Positions 9,482 to 18,079 of a stretch of 25,556 nucleotides of DNA are shown in pieces (the stretch's first letter is position 1; each line of letters opens with the position of its first letter). A program made the position numbers and the translations under genes. Under the pieces are notes generated by a model that saw only the letters and a program-made list of their open reading frames with translations, was not told where the DNA came from and made no database searches. The stretch is from JBOHNM01 sp050730675 (GTDB lineage Bacteria; Planctomycetota; Phycisphaerae; Phycisphaerales; UBA1924), in the NCBI GenBank assembly GCA_050730675.1, contig JBOHNM010000048.1, positions 1 to 25,556 on the forward strand, in the 5' to 3' direction.

Positions 9482-9521
9482 GGTTGCCTCCGTTGCCGGC
9501 AGTATACAGAGTGCCTTGTGC
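9467..9521. repeat. 13-bp direct repeat around the beta-helix start codon
   Basis: GAGTGCCTTGTGC occurs at 9467-9479 and again at 9509-9521, with a period of 42 nt. One copy covers the start of the coding region and the other lies in the leader. Each copy contains two TGC-ending heptads resembling those at 4309-4336. It could be a small local duplication. Confidence 0.45.
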
Positions 9522-9778
9522 CATCCCATTCGTGTGCGCCGGTGATTTCCACTGGAGCGGCACCTCGCCGCAAGCGGATCATCCGCAACAACTTGGTGGA
9601 CGCCGCGGTGCTTTTCCAGCCGCTCCAGATCACCGCCGCCTCGCTCACCCCGGGCCACAATCCAGATTTCCGGGGTCCGCCAGAGCACCCCATAGGCGCT
9701 GCGGAGATGGCGCTGTACACTCGCATCGTCTGAGGCCCCGGCATTGCAGGCGGGCGCTGCAGCACTTGGAGTCCTCCG
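9482..9778. other. Divergent intergenic region
   Basis: About 300 nt lie between divergent genes at 9481 (minus) and 9779 (plus). Apart from the ribosome site and direct repeat listed separately, I see no RNA gene, no convincing small gene and no clear promoter hexamers. It should contain promoters in both directions. Confidence 0.4.
9487..9491 (-). promoter_or_regulatory. Shine-Dalgarno that sets the beta-helix start
   Basis: GGAGG lies 5 nt upstream of the ATG at 9481 and argues against the much longer upstream extension of the same frame. Confidence 0.7.
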
Positions 9779-10420
9779 ATGATCGCGCCGCGAATCGCTC
9801 TCACTCTCGTTGCCGTCGCCTTCGCCGGCCTCGCTCTGGGTATCGGCCAGTCCGCGCAGCCCGCCGCGCCGACACCTCCGCCCGCCCCGGCCCCCGTGCC
9901 CATCCCGACGCCGGCGCCCACGCCGCCGGTCAAGCGCCAACCGATGCCCCCGGCCGTCCCACCCAAGCCGGACAGCAAGCCCGCCGATGTGACGCGTTTC
10001 TCCTTTCTCACCGGCGCCTGGCGCGGCTACATCGGCAGCGAGCTGGTCGAAGAGGTCTGGTCCGCCCCCAGCGGCAACCACCTCATGGGCATGTTCCGCT
10101 GGATGGGCCCCGACGGCAATATCCGCATGTCCGAGCTGCTCAGCATCACGGGCGAGCCGGGCGTGGCCCGCCTGCGCCTCATGCACTTTGACCCAGCCCT
10201 GCGCACGCGCGAACCCGGCGACAAGCCCCTCATCCTGCGCCTGGCGATGATCGACGGTGACCGGGCCGAGTTCGTCGCCGAGGAGGCGGAGTCGCTCGAG
10301 CGCGTGGTCTATCAGCGCACCGGCGATGAACTCGCCATCGACGTGATCTTCAAGCAGGGGGACAAGCCGCGCAAGCCGCTGCAGTTCCGGTTGACGCGCT
10401 CGGCGCTTGACGCCAAGTGA
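9779..10420 (+). CDS. Secreted DUF6265-domain protein
   Basis: The product is 213 residues. Residues 1-25 form a signal peptide. Residues 29-68 are a Pro/Ala-rich linker with PAPTPP-like repeats. The rest is a beta-rich domain beginning FSFLTGAWRGYIG (about 74-86) and EEVWSAPSGNHLMGMFRW, which closely fits the DUF6265 pattern of the type FLTGxWRG...EExWxxPxGxxxxGMxR. The domain is lipocalin-like in predicted shape and its function is unknown. GGAG upstream (9773-9776 region) supports this start. The long Pro-rich linker would hold the domain away from the membrane or wall, although no lipobox is present, so free secretion or an uncleaved anchor are both possible. Confidence 0.85.
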   Translation: MIAPRIALTLVAVAFAGLALGIGQSAQPAAPTPPPAPAPVPIPTPAPTPPVKRQPMPPAVPPKPDSKPADVTRFSFLTGAWRGYIGSELVEEVWSAPSGNHLMGMFRWMGPDGNIRMSELLSITGEPGVARLRLMHFDPALRTREPGDKPLILRLAMIDGDRAEFVAEEAESLERVVYQRTGDELAIDVIFKQGDKPRKPLQFRLTRSALDAK

Positions 10421-10616
10421 TCTGCTCCGAGGGATTCTCCCATCGAACGCGAAGCTGGTGCTTCCGCGCGCCCGACGATCCGGACGAGCCAGCGCTTCGG
10501 ACCCTTCGTCACGGCCGCCTTCTTCAAGCTTGGCGGGGGTTTCGACCAATTCGCCCGCCGCTCGAGGCCCACGCTCGTTACGATGCACGGTCACTGACGA
10601 CCGGAGACCCACACCC

Positions 10617-11999
10617 ATGTCCATGGGCGCCGACGACATCATCCGCTCGCTGCGCGAGGCCGTCCGCTTCTCGCCCGACAACGTCCCCCTCCGCCAGCAC
10701 CTGGCCGAGACGCTCCTCACCTACGGCCGTCTCGAGGAGGCCGAGCGCGAGCTGCGCGAGGCGATCGCCGGCGCACCCGCCAGCGCCGCCCTCAAGACTT
10801 CCCTCGCACGCGTCTACCTGCAGGCGGGCAAAGTCTCTCAGTCGCTGGTCATCCTCGAGCAGCTTGTCAAGACCGCTGCACCGATCGGTGTCGAGCCACC
10901 GCTGGCGATGCTCTATGCCCGTGTGCTCCATCGCTCCGGCCAGGCTCAGCGCGCCGGCCACTACTACAAACTGGCCGTCGATGCCGATCCGTCGCTCGCT
11001 GATGCAATCCTCGCGGCCGACCTTGCCGTCGCGCCCACCGCCGCGCCGCCCAAGTCGTTCGACGAGCCCGCGGGGCACGGCGAGCGCGAACACTCCGACG
11101 CGCCGGTTCCTGCCGCACCGACGGCCTACACCGTCGAGCGCCCCACCGTCTCCTTCGCCGATGTCGGCGGCATGGATGCCGTGAAGGAGGAGATCCGCCT
11201 CAAGATCATCTACCCGCTCCAACGCCCCGAACTCTTCGCCGCCTACGGCAAGAAGATGGGCGGCGGCATCCTCATGTACGGCCCGCCCGGCTGCGGCAAG
11301 ACCCATCTGGCCCGCGCTACTGCAGGCGAAGTCAAGGCCCGCTTCATCTCCGTCGGCATCGCCGACGTCCTGAACATGTGGATGGGCGAGAGCGAACGCA
11401 ACCTGCACGAACTGTTCGAGCAGGCCCGCGACAGCAAGCCCTGCGTGCTCTTCTTCGACGAGGTGGACGCCCTGGGCGCCAGCCGCACCGACCTGCGCCA
11501 CAGCGCCGGCCGCCAGCTCGTCAACCAGTTCCTCAGCGAACTCGACGGAGTCAACGCTGGCAACGAGGGGGTCCTGGTCCTGGCCGCCACCAACGCCCCC
11601 TGGCACATCGACCCGGCCTTCCGCCGCCCCGGCCGCTTCGATCGCATCATCTTTGTGCCTCCGCCCGACCAGCCGGCCCGCTCGCAGATCGCCCGCCTCA
11701 TGCTCGCGGGCAAGCCGACGGACATGGTGGACACCGACCAGATCGCCGCCAAGACCGATGCCTTCAGCGGGGCCGACCTCCGCGCCATCGTCGATATCGC
11801 GGTGGAGGCGAAGCTCTCCAAAGCCCTGAAGACTCCTGGCGCCGGGCCCGAGCCGCTCCGCACCGCCGACCTGCTCGCCGCGGCCCGCACCGTCCGCCCA
11901 TCGGCCCGCGAGTGGTTCAACACCGCCAAGAACCACGCCCTCTACGCCAACCAGAGCGGCCTTTACGACAGCGTCCTGCAATACCTCAAGCTCTCCTGA
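10617..11999 (+). CDS. AAA+ ATPase of the Cdc48/VPS4 class with N-terminal TPR domain
   Basis: The product is 460 residues from ATG 10617 (GGAG at 10603-10606). Residues about 5-130 form TPR-like helical hairpins (NVPLRQHLAETLLTYGRLEE, then SAALKTSLARVYLQAGKVSQ). A Pro/Ala linker follows. The AAA+ module runs from about 175 to 400 with FADVGGMDAVKEEI, Walker A GPPGCGKT (222-229), a pore loop MWMGESERN, Walker B LFFDEVDALG (Asp281-Glu282), sensor AATNAPWHID and the arginine fingers RRPGRFDR. The C-terminal AREWFNTAKNHALYANQSG is VPS4-like. It is likely a hexameric protein unfoldase or remodelling ATPase whose TPR domain picks the substrate. It is 17 nt upstream of a TPR membrane protein, its probable partner. 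Confidence 0.9.
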   Translation: MSMGADDIIRSLREAVRFSPDNVPLRQHLAETLLTYGRLEEAERELREAIAGAPASAALKTSLARVYLQAGKVSQSLVILEQLVKTAAPIGVEPPLAMLYARVLHRSGQAQRAGHYYKLAVDADPSLADAILAADLAVAPTAAPPKSFDEPAGHGEREHSDAPVPAAPTAYTVERPTVSFADVGGMDAVKEEIRLKIIYPLQRPELFAAYGKKMGGGILMYGPPGCGKTHLARATAGEVKARFISVGIADVLNMWMGESERNLHELFEQARDSKPCVLFFDEVDALGASRTDLRHSAGRQLVNQFLSELDGVNAGNEGVLVLAATNAPWHIDPAFRRPGRFDRIIFVPPPDQPARSQIARLMLAGKPTDMVDTDQIAAKTDAFSGADLRAIVDIAVEAKLSKALKTPGAGPEPLRTADLLAAARTVRPSAREWFNTAKNHALYANQSGLYDSVLQYLKLS

Positions 12000-12016
12000 T
12001 CCACATCCACAACACC

Positions 12017-13330
12017 ATGTCCGTCGTCAACCCTCACCTCGCCCGCGCCGAGTTGCTCCTCTCCCAGGAGAGGTATGACCTGGCCGAGGGTCACGCCCGC
12101 CAGGCCCTCGCCGCCGATCCCGGCGAGCCGACCGCCCACGCCTACCTGGCTCTCTGCCTCATCCATCGCGCCGGCGCGATCGACGAGGACGACGGCCGCC
12201 CGCTGCGCGAAGAGGCCCTCAGCGAAGCCCGCGCCGCCATCGGCCTCGCCCCCGACGATCCCTACCCCCACTACGTCCTCTCGGCCGTCTGCTCCGCCCG
12301 CAACATGGAGCCCGAGGCCCTCGAATCCGCCAAAGAGTGCATCCGCCTCGACCCTGAGCGTGCCAGCTACTGGGCTCGCCTCGCGGCCGTCCACATCGAT
12401 AGCAAGTGTTTCCGCGAGGCCCTCGACGCCGCCAAGCACGGGCTCTCCCTCGACCCCGACCACACCGGCTGCATCAACCTCGAGGCCATCGCCCTCCGCG
12501 GCCTCGGCAAGAAGGACGCCGCAACCGCCTCCGCAGCGAGTGCCCTGTCGCGCAACCCCGACGATCCCGACAGCCACGCCAACCTCGGCTGGGCCCTGCT
12601 CAACCAGGGCAAGTACGCCCAGTCGCAGACCCATTTCCGTGAGGCCCTCAGCCTCCGCCCCGGCTCGGAGTGGGCCCGCCAGGGAATGATCGAGTCCCTC
12701 AAGGCCCGCTGGTTCATCTACCGCATCTTCCTCGCCTACTTCCTCTTCATGGCCCGCCTCGGCGAGCGTGCCCAGTGGGGCATCATCCTCGGCGGATACC
12801 TCGGCTATCAGATCGTCGGCGCGCTCGGCCGCTCAAACCCGGCATTCAAGCCCTTCACCACGCCGCTCATCGTCGCGTACATCGCCTTTGCCGTCGGCAC
12901 CTGGCTTGCCGTGCCGCTCTTCAATCTCTCTCTGCGCGTTAGCCGCTTCGGGCGTCTCATCCTCTCGCACCGCCAGACCATCGCCGCCAACGCCCTCGGT
13001 CTGAGCCTGCTCGCCGCCATCGGCGCTGCCATCGCCTGGGCTGCCACCGGCGCGGATGGTTGGGAGTTCACCACGCTCATCATCGCGCCGCTGGCCATCC
13101 CCATCGCCATCACCGGGATGGCAACCGACCGCGTGGCACTCTGGATCATGCTCGCGCTGACCGGCGCTCTCACGCTCCTCGGCGCGTTCCTGCTCGCTGC
13201 CGGCCTCGGTGTCATTCCCGTGCCCGAAAAACTCTTTACGCCCCTCATCTCGCCCTACATGCTCGGCTGCGTCCTTTCAGTAATCGCCGGCAACCTTGCC
13301 GGCTCGCTCACGAACAACCGCCGCAAGTGA
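12017..13330 (+). CDS. TPR-repeat integral membrane protein
   Basis: The product is 437 residues. The N-terminal 230 residues are TPR repeats: LSQERYDLAEGHARQALAAD, ALSEARAAIGLAPDDPYPHY, ALESAKECIRLDPE, EALDAAKHGLSLDPDHTG, and NLGWALLNQGKYAQSQTHFR. The rest has about six hydrophobic helices, beginning FIYRIFLAYFLF near residue 233, with a short charged tail ending NNRRK. The TPR face is probably cytoplasmic. It follows the TPR-AAA+ ATPase by 17 nt and precedes purT by 22 nt, so the three are likely co-transcribed. The most natural reading is a membrane receptor or scaffold for the ATPase. No enzyme motif is visible and the function is unknown. Confidence 0.85.
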   Translation: MSVVNPHLARAELLLSQERYDLAEGHARQALAADPGEPTAHAYLALCLIHRAGAIDEDDGRPLREEALSEARAAIGLAPDDPYPHYVLSAVCSARNMEPEALESAKECIRLDPERASYWARLAAVHIDSKCFREALDAAKHGLSLDPDHTGCINLEAIALRGLGKKDAATASAASALSRNPDDPDSHANLGWALLNQGKYAQSQTHFREALSLRPGSEWARQGMIESLKARWFIYRIFLAYFLFMARLGERAQWGIILGGYLGYQIVGALGRSNPAFKPFTTPLIVAYIAFAVGTWLAVPLFNLSLRVSRFGRLILSHRQTIAANALGLSLLAAIGAAIAWAATGADGWEFTTLIIAPLAIPIAITGMATDRVALWIMLALTGALTLLGAFLLAAGLGVIPVPEKLFTPLISPYMLGCVLSVIAGNLAGSLTNNRRK

Positions 13331-13352
13331 CCGCCGACGTATCCTCCCGCCC

Positions 13353-14576
13353 ATGAAGCCCCCCACCCTGCTGCTGCTGGGCTCCGGCGAGCTCGGCAAG
13401 GAAGTCGTCATCTCCGCCAAGCGCCTCGGCTGTCGCGTGATCGCCGTCGATTCCTACGACAACGCCCCGGCCATGCAGGTGGCTGACGCGCGTGAGATCG
13501 TCAACATGCTCGATGGCGACGCCCTCGAGGCCGTCGTCCGCAAGCACCGCCCCGACCACGTGGTCCCGGAGATCGAGGCGATCCGCACCTCGCGCCTGCT
13601 GAACCTTGAACGCGCCGGCTTCGACATCATCCCCTCCGCCCGCGCCGCCGACCTCACGATGAACCGCGACGCCATCCGCGATGTCGCCGCCCGCAAGCTC
13701 AAGCTCCTCACCGCACGCTTCGCCTACGCCGAATCCGCCGCGCAACTCACCGATCGCATCAACGACAAGGGCGGCACCGGGCTGCCGTGCGTCGTCAAGC
13801 CCGTCATGTCCTCCAGCGGCAAGGGGCAATCCGTCCTCCGCAAGCAGGCCGATATCGCCAAGGCCTGGGACTACGCCTGCGAGGGCAGCCGCGGCGATAC
13901 CCGGCGCGTCATCGTCGAGCAGTTCATCGACTTCGACTACGAGATCACCCTGCTCACGATCCGCCAACGCCCGGTCGTCGCCGGCACGAAGCTCGCCGAG
14001 AAGGATCGCACGCTCTTCGTCCGCCCCATCGGCCACCGGCAGGAGCGCGGTGACTACCAGGAATCCTGGATGCCCTGCGCCATGAAGCCGGCCGTCATCA
14101 GGCAGGCCCAGAAAATGGCCCGTGCCATCACCGCCGAGATCGCTGGCGACCGCGGCGCCGGCCTCTTCGGCGTCGAGTTTTTCGTCAAGGGCAGCAACGT
14201 CATCTTCTCGGAACTCTCGCCGCGCCCACACGACACCGGCATGGTCACGATGATCAGCCAGGACCTCAGTGAGTTCGATCTCCACGTTCGGGCGATCCTC
14301 GGCCTCCCCATCCCGGTGATCAACTACGGCTCGGGCAAGCACGCCGCGGCCGCGAGCGCTGTAATCCTCGCCAGCGAAGCCTCGCCGAACACTCCTGAAT
14401 ATCCCGGGCTTGATAAGGCTCTGGCTCTCAAGGACGTCCAGGTCCGACTTTTCGGCAAGCCCTCCACACGCAGATACCGGCGCATGGGCGTCGCCCTCGC
14501 CACCGCTCCTACGGCTGCCGCTGCACGCAAACTCGCCGCACGTGCGGCGGCGCTTGTCAAGGTGCGATCGATTTGA
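13353..14576 (+). CDS. purT: Formate-dependent phosphoribosylglycinamide formyltransferase PurT
   Basis: PurT is an ATP-grasp enzyme that makes formyl-GAR from GAR, formate and ATP in the third step of purine synthesis, without folate. The product is 407 residues, near the usual 390-400. Seen are the N-terminal LLGSGELGKE (about 8-17), VVPEIEAI, the nucleotide-binding KPVMSSSGKGQS, RVIVEQFIDFDYEIT, GLFGVEFFVKGSNVIFSELSPRPHDTG and the C-terminal TRRYRRMGVALA. It lies 22 nt after the TPR membrane gene and its stop is one base from the stop of the convergent hydrolase gene. Identification is secure; its operon position behind the AAA+/TPR pair looks incidental. Confidence 0.96.
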   Translation: MKPPTLLLLGSGELGKEVVISAKRLGCRVIAVDSYDNAPAMQVADAREIVNMLDGDALEAVVRKHRPDHVVPEIEAIRTSRLLNLERAGFDIIPSARAADLTMNRDAIRDVAARKLKLLTARFAYAESAAQLTDRINDKGGTGLPCVVKPVMSSSGKGQSVLRKQADIAKAWDYACEGSRGDTRRVIVEQFIDFDYEITLLTIRQRPVVAGTKLAEKDRTLFVRPIGHRQERGDYQESWMPCAMKPAVIRQAQKMARAITAEIAGDRGAGLFGVEFFVKGSNVIFSELSPRPHDTGMVTMISQDLSEFDLHVRAILGLPIPVINYGSGKHAAAASAVILASEASPNTPEYPGLDKALALKDVQVRLFGKPSTRRYRRMGVALATAPTAAAARKLAARAAALVKVRSI

Positions 14577-14577
14577 G

Positions 14578-15444
14578 CTACCAATCCGGTCCGAACTGCG
14601 GCGGCCCATCCAACCGCGCCCCCACCCACCCGGTCATCACTTTGCGCAGTTCGTCGTTCCACCAGAACGCCACGACGTGCCCCCCGGTCCCGGCGACATA
14701 CAGGTCCGTCGGCACCTCCGCCTTGCGCGCCGCGTCCATAAGCGACAGCGCGTGCGACAGTGGGATCACATCATCGTGGACATGCACGATCAGCAGCGGT
14801 GTATTGCCCAGCTTCTCCGCGAAATCGGTCGGCTCCGGCCCCGTCACGCCGCCGAAGAAGAACCCGATCCCGGGCGCAATGTCGTTCGATACCGTCCACC
14901 AGTTGCTGAACGCGCACGCGCTGATCACCCCGGCCACCGGCGTGCCGGCCCTGGCCCCCGCCGCACCCGCGGCCATCGCGTACACGCCCCCCATGCTGTG
15001 CCCGTAGACGACAATCTGGTTCGGATCGACATCCGGCCGTGACCGCAGGTAGAACAGCGCCGCCGCCGCATCGTCCGCGAAACCCTGGTTGCTCAACTCC
15101 GCGGCGTCCGAATTGCCGAAACCGCGGTAATCAAAGATGAACAGCCGGTATCCCGCGGCGAGAAAACACTCCGCCTGCTCTGTCGAGTCCGCGTTGTCCT
15201 GTACGCCGTGACAGAAGAGCACGACCGACCGCGCGTGCTTGGCGGACAGCTTCGGCGCCTCCTTCAGCGGCGGGTACATCCGTCCCTCGAGCATCAGCCC
15301 ATCGGCCGACGGGAAACGCACCACTTCCACTCCCGGAGCCGGCGCCGCGGTGATCGGCGGCCCGGCCGGGATGAAGTTCATGGTCATGCACCCCGGCATC
15401 ACCAGGGCCGCGATCCCAAGCACAACTGCAAGTATGGCTCGCAC
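14578..15444 (-). CDS. Alpha/beta-hydrolase, probable lipoprotein
   Basis: The product is 288 residues. A signal sequence ends in VMPGC (Cys19), a lipobox-like site, so it is likely exported and lipid anchored. The alpha/beta-hydrolase core has the oxyanion-type CHG (79-80 region), FDYRGFGNSD near 105, the nucleophile elbow GHSMGG (Ser150), the acid in HVHDDVIP (Asp224 or 225) and the catalytic His256 in GTGGHVVAF. This is the BAAT/esterase-peptidase-like type; substrate unknown. The start is GTG at 15444, 35 nt after the phosphatase gene on the same strand, so the two may be one operon. No strong ribosome site is visible and a later start is unlikely because the signal sequence would be lost. 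Confidence 0.85.
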   Translation of the reverse strand: MRAILAVVLGIAALVMPGCMTMNFIPAGPPITAAPAPGVEVVRFPSADGLMLEGRMYPPLKEAPKLSAKHARSVVLFCHGVQDNADSTEQAECFLAAGYRLFIFDYRGFGNSDAAELSNQGFADDAAAALFYLRSRPDVDPNQIVVYGHSMGGVYAMAAGAAGARAGTPVAGVISACAFSNWWTVSNDIAPGIGFFFGGVTGPEPTDFAEKLGNTPLLIVHVHDDVIPLSHALSLMDAARKAEVPTDLYVAGTGGHVVAFWWNDELRKVMTGWVGARLDGPPQFGPDW

Positions 15445-15479
15445 GGGTGAAGCATAACCGCGTCACCGCCGCGCGATCG

Positions 15480-16970
15480 TCAAGACTCCGCAACCCCGGT
15501 CGAGAGCAGTTCCACCACCAGAATGTCGTCCTTGGTCGGCCCCGCCCGGTGCGCCGTGACGCGCTTGAGCACATCGGCCGCCACCTGCCCGCTCACCACC
15601 GGCCCCTGCCACGACCCCATCGCACCCTCGATCCCCTCGATCCCAAAGTCCCTTCCCTCGGCGCTCGCGGCCTCCATTGCCCCGTCGGTGTACGCCACCA
15701 CCGTGTCGCCGGCGCTCAACTCGCGCTGCTCCACCGTCGCCGTGTAGCTCTCGCTGTCCAGCACGCCGAGCATCGGGGCACTCGGCCCCAGCCGCTCCAA
15801 AGCACCGCTCGCCCGCCGCAAGATCGCCGGCGGGTGCCCCGCGCTGCACCACGCCACGTGCTTGGCCACGCCCCCTTCCATCTCCACGCGCAGGCAGATC
15901 GCCGTCGCGAACATCCCCTGCGGTGCGAGGGTATTGAACGCGAACGTGTTCAACTCGCAAATCGCCTTCTCCGGCGACGGATGCTCCCCCGACGTGAAAA
16001 TCCGCGTCAATTCCACGTACAGCCGGTTCACCGCCAGCGCCGCCGACACGCCGTGTCCCGTTACATCCATCACCAGCACGCTCAGCCGCTGGCGCTCGGC
16101 CGTCGGCGGGAAACTCAGCGGGTGCGCGTACAAGAAGTCCCCGCCGATCTGCCGCATCGGCTCGTACCGGTACGCCATCTTCAGCCCGCCCCGCGTCACC
16201 GGCGGCGGGAAGAGCGCCTCGTGCACCTTCCGGGCGTGGTCCAACTCCGACGAGATTTCTTCGTACCGCTTCGACAGCACCGTCCCGTGGAACGTCTCCT
16301 GGAACCGACGATACCGCCACCACGACCAGACCAGCCCCGGCATCGCCAGGATCAAGCCGATCACCACAAACAAGATCGCCGCAACTGTTGGCAGGTGCGG
16401 ATGCACAAATGCCTCGAGCGCATAGGCCACCGCCAGCGGCACGATGATCCGGAAGTTCTCGCGCGGCGTCAGCGCCACCAGCAGAGCCGCCGGCAACTGG
16501 ATCAACAGCAGCGAAATCAGGATCACCCACTGCTGCCCGATCGCCGCTTCCGCCGTCGGCGCCAGCGTCGCCGTCGTGATCGGCGACGCCGAGTTGTCCG
16601 TCAGCGGCACCAGCACGATCATCGCGATCCCCACCAGGATCGCCAGCAGCGTGAACATCCGCACAAGCTGCGCCCGCGTCCGCCCGCGCTTGACGCAGTA
16701 CAGCAGCAGCGCCGACGCTGCACACAACCCGATGATGTCACCCGCCAGGTCCTGCCCGATCTGCATCCAGTCGTGCAGCGTGTTGTTCGGACGCGCCACG
16801 TCCTCCCACGACCCGAAGATGCTCAACGCCATCAGTGCATAGATGAACCCGCAATACCACATCAGCCGCACGCGCAGCCGCCGCGCCCGTTCGGCATCGA
16901 ACTCCGCCTCGAACTCTTTCCGCACCACCGGCGGCGGACTATCGGCTTTGTTCAGCAGCTCCAGCGGCAT
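15480..16970 (-). CDS. Membrane-bound SpoIIE/RsbU-type PP2C serine phosphatase
   Basis: The product is 496 residues. About six membrane helices occupy residues 36-215 (for example CGFIYALMALSIFG and AAILFVVIGLILAMPG). A short coiled segment around 225-255 leads into the PP2C-like phosphatase domain (about 260-490): RQIGGDFL with Asp278, LVMDVTGHGVSAAL with Asp302, FATAICLRVE, WCSAGHPPAIL, VVAYTDGAMEA and KDDILVVEL. Such proteins dephosphorylate anti-sigma-factor antagonists in partner-switching systems, and no sensor domain other than the membrane part is visible. The ATG at 16970 follows AAGGTGG by about 7 nt; an upstream extension of the frame overlaps the divergent gene and is rejected. 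It is divergent from the cyanophycin operon with a 72-nt gap. Confidence 0.92.
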   Translation of the reverse strand: MPLELLNKADSPPPVVRKEFEAEFDAERARRLRVRLMWYCGFIYALMALSIFGSWEDVARPNNTLHDWMQIGQDLAGDIIGLCAASALLLYCVKRGRTRAQLVRMFTLLAILVGIAMIVLVPLTDNSASPITTATLAPTAEAAIGQQWVILISLLLIQLPAALLVALTPRENFRIIVPLAVAYALEAFVHPHLPTVAAILFVVIGLILAMPGLVWSWWRYRRFQETFHGTVLSKRYEEISSELDHARKVHEALFPPPVTRGGLKMAYRYEPMRQIGGDFLYAHPLSFPPTAERQRLSVLVMDVTGHGVSAALAVNRLYVELTRIFTSGEHPSPEKAICELNTFAFNTLAPQGMFATAICLRVEMEGGVAKHVAWCSAGHPPAILRRASGALERLGPSAPMLGVLDSESYTATVEQRELSAGDTVVAYTDGAMEAASAEGRDFGIEGIEGAMGSWQGPVVSGQVAADVLKRVTAHRAGPTKDDILVVELLSTGVAES

Positions 16971-17042
16971 CGCGTCCACCTTGCCCACCCGCGGCCGGCT
17001 TCCGGTACACTCCGGTCGCTCGACGCGAGCGGAGATTCTTGC

Positions 17043-18077
17043 ATGCCCGCACACCCCATGTGGCTCCTGATCCCGATTCTTCTTCTGCTTGGCGCTTGCG
17101 CAGCCCAGTCCTCGCCCAGCACCGCGCCGGCCGCAGCCGCCCCGCTCGCTCCCGCCCCCGGCGGCTGGGCCATCGCCATCCACGGCGGCGCGGGCGTCCT
17201 CGACCGTGTCGCCCCCGCCGCCGAGCGCGATGCCTACATCGCCTCCCTCACCGCGGCCTTGAACGAAGGCCAGCGCCGCCTCGCCGCCGGCGAGTCCGCC
17301 ATGGACGTCTGCGAGGCCGTTGTTCGCATCCTCGAGGACGATCCCAAGTTCAACGCCGGCAAGGGCGCGGCCTACAACGCCGAGGGCAAGCACGAACTCG
17401 ACGCCAGCATCATGGACGGCAAGACGCTCAACTGCGGCGCTGTCGCCGCCGTCCGCACCGTCAAGAACCCCATCTCCCTCGCCCGCCTAGTCATGACGCG
17501 GACCAACAACGTCCTGCTCATGGGCGACGGCGCCGAGCAGTTTGCCGACGCCATGGGCGTCGAGCACGTCCCCAACACCTACTTCGATACACCTAAGCGC
17601 CTCGAGTTCTTCGAGGAATGGCAGCGTGAGCAGAAGGCCAAGCAGCCGCAGACCCCGCCCGCCGGCTCCGGCAAGGGCACCGTCGGCTGCGTCTGCCTCG
17701 ATACCTCCGGCAACCTCGCCGCAGCCACCAGCACCGGCGGCCTCACCGGCAAGCGCTTCGGGCGCGTCGGCGATTCCCCCATCATCGGCGCAGGGTGCTA
17801 CGCCAACAACGCCTCCTGCGCCGTGAGCTGCACCGGCACCGGCGAGCAGTTCATCCGCCACACCGTCGCCCGCAACGTCGCGGCCCTCATGGAGTACGGC
17901 AACCTCAACCTCCGCGACGCCGCCGCCCGCATGGTCTTTGTCAGCCTCAAGCCCGACGATGGCGGGCTCATCGCCGTCTCCGCCGCGGGTGAAATCGCCC
18001 TGGTCTACAACAGCGAAGGCATGTTCCGCGGCGCCGCCAATTCCAAGGGCCATTTCGAGGTCAAGATCTGGGAGTAA
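17043..18077 (+). CDS. Isoaspartyl peptidase/L-asparaginase (Ntn-hydrolase), lipoprotein
   Basis: The product is 344 residues. The signal sequence ends in LLGAC (Cys19), a clear lipobox. The type-2 asparaginase/isoaspartyl-peptidase core shows IAIHGGAG (43-50), FNAGKGAAYN, ELDASIMDG, and the autocleavage site GTVGCVCLD with Thr212 as the nucleophile, then STGGLTGKRFGRVGDSPIIGAG and TGTGEQFIR. Members cleave beta-aspartyl dipeptides or asparagine after self-processing into two chains. GGAG lies 8 nt before ATG 17043. Two bases after its stop a cyanophycinase begins, so the natural substrate is probably beta-Asp-Arg, the product of cyanophycinase. Lipid anchoring puts this step outside the cytoplasm, unlike the usual cytoplasmic isoaspartyl dipeptidases. 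Confidence 0.93.
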   Translation: MPAHPMWLLIPILLLLGACAAQSSPSTAPAAAAPLAPAPGGWAIAIHGGAGVLDRVAPAAERDAYIASLTAALNEGQRRLAAGESAMDVCEAVVRILEDDPKFNAGKGAAYNAEGKHELDASIMDGKTLNCGAVAAVRTVKNPISLARLVMTRTNNVLLMGDGAEQFADAMGVEHVPNTYFDTPKRLEFFEEWQREQKAKQPQTPPAGSGKGTVGCVCLDTSGNLAAATSTGGLTGKRFGRVGDSPIIGAGCYANNASCAVSCTGTGEQFIRHTVARNVAALMEYGNLNLRDAAARMVFVSLKPDDGGLIAVSAAGEIALVYNSEGMFRGAANSKGHFEVKIWE

Positions 18078-18079
18078 GC

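Noticed and set aside
9482..10720. Upstream extension of the beta-helix frame to 817 residues
   Set aside because: The true start at 9481 has GGAGG and a signal peptide; the extension is antisense to the DUF6265 gene and Arg-rich.
10578..11981. 467-codon minus-strand frame opposite the AAA+ gene
   Set aside because: It is the shadow of the clear Walker-motif ATPase and has no ribosome site.
13308..14609. 433-codon minus-strand frame opposite purT
   Set aside because: It is an antisense shadow of purT with Gly/Asp/Ala-rich composition.
15447..17042. Plus-strand extension of the isoaspartyl peptidase frame to 876 residues
   Set aside because: It is antisense to the phosphatase gene; GGAG and a lipoprotein signal fix the start at 17043.
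16971..17393. Upstream extension of the phosphatase frame
   Set aside because: It overlaps the divergent lipoprotein gene antisense, while AAGGTGG supports ATG 16970.
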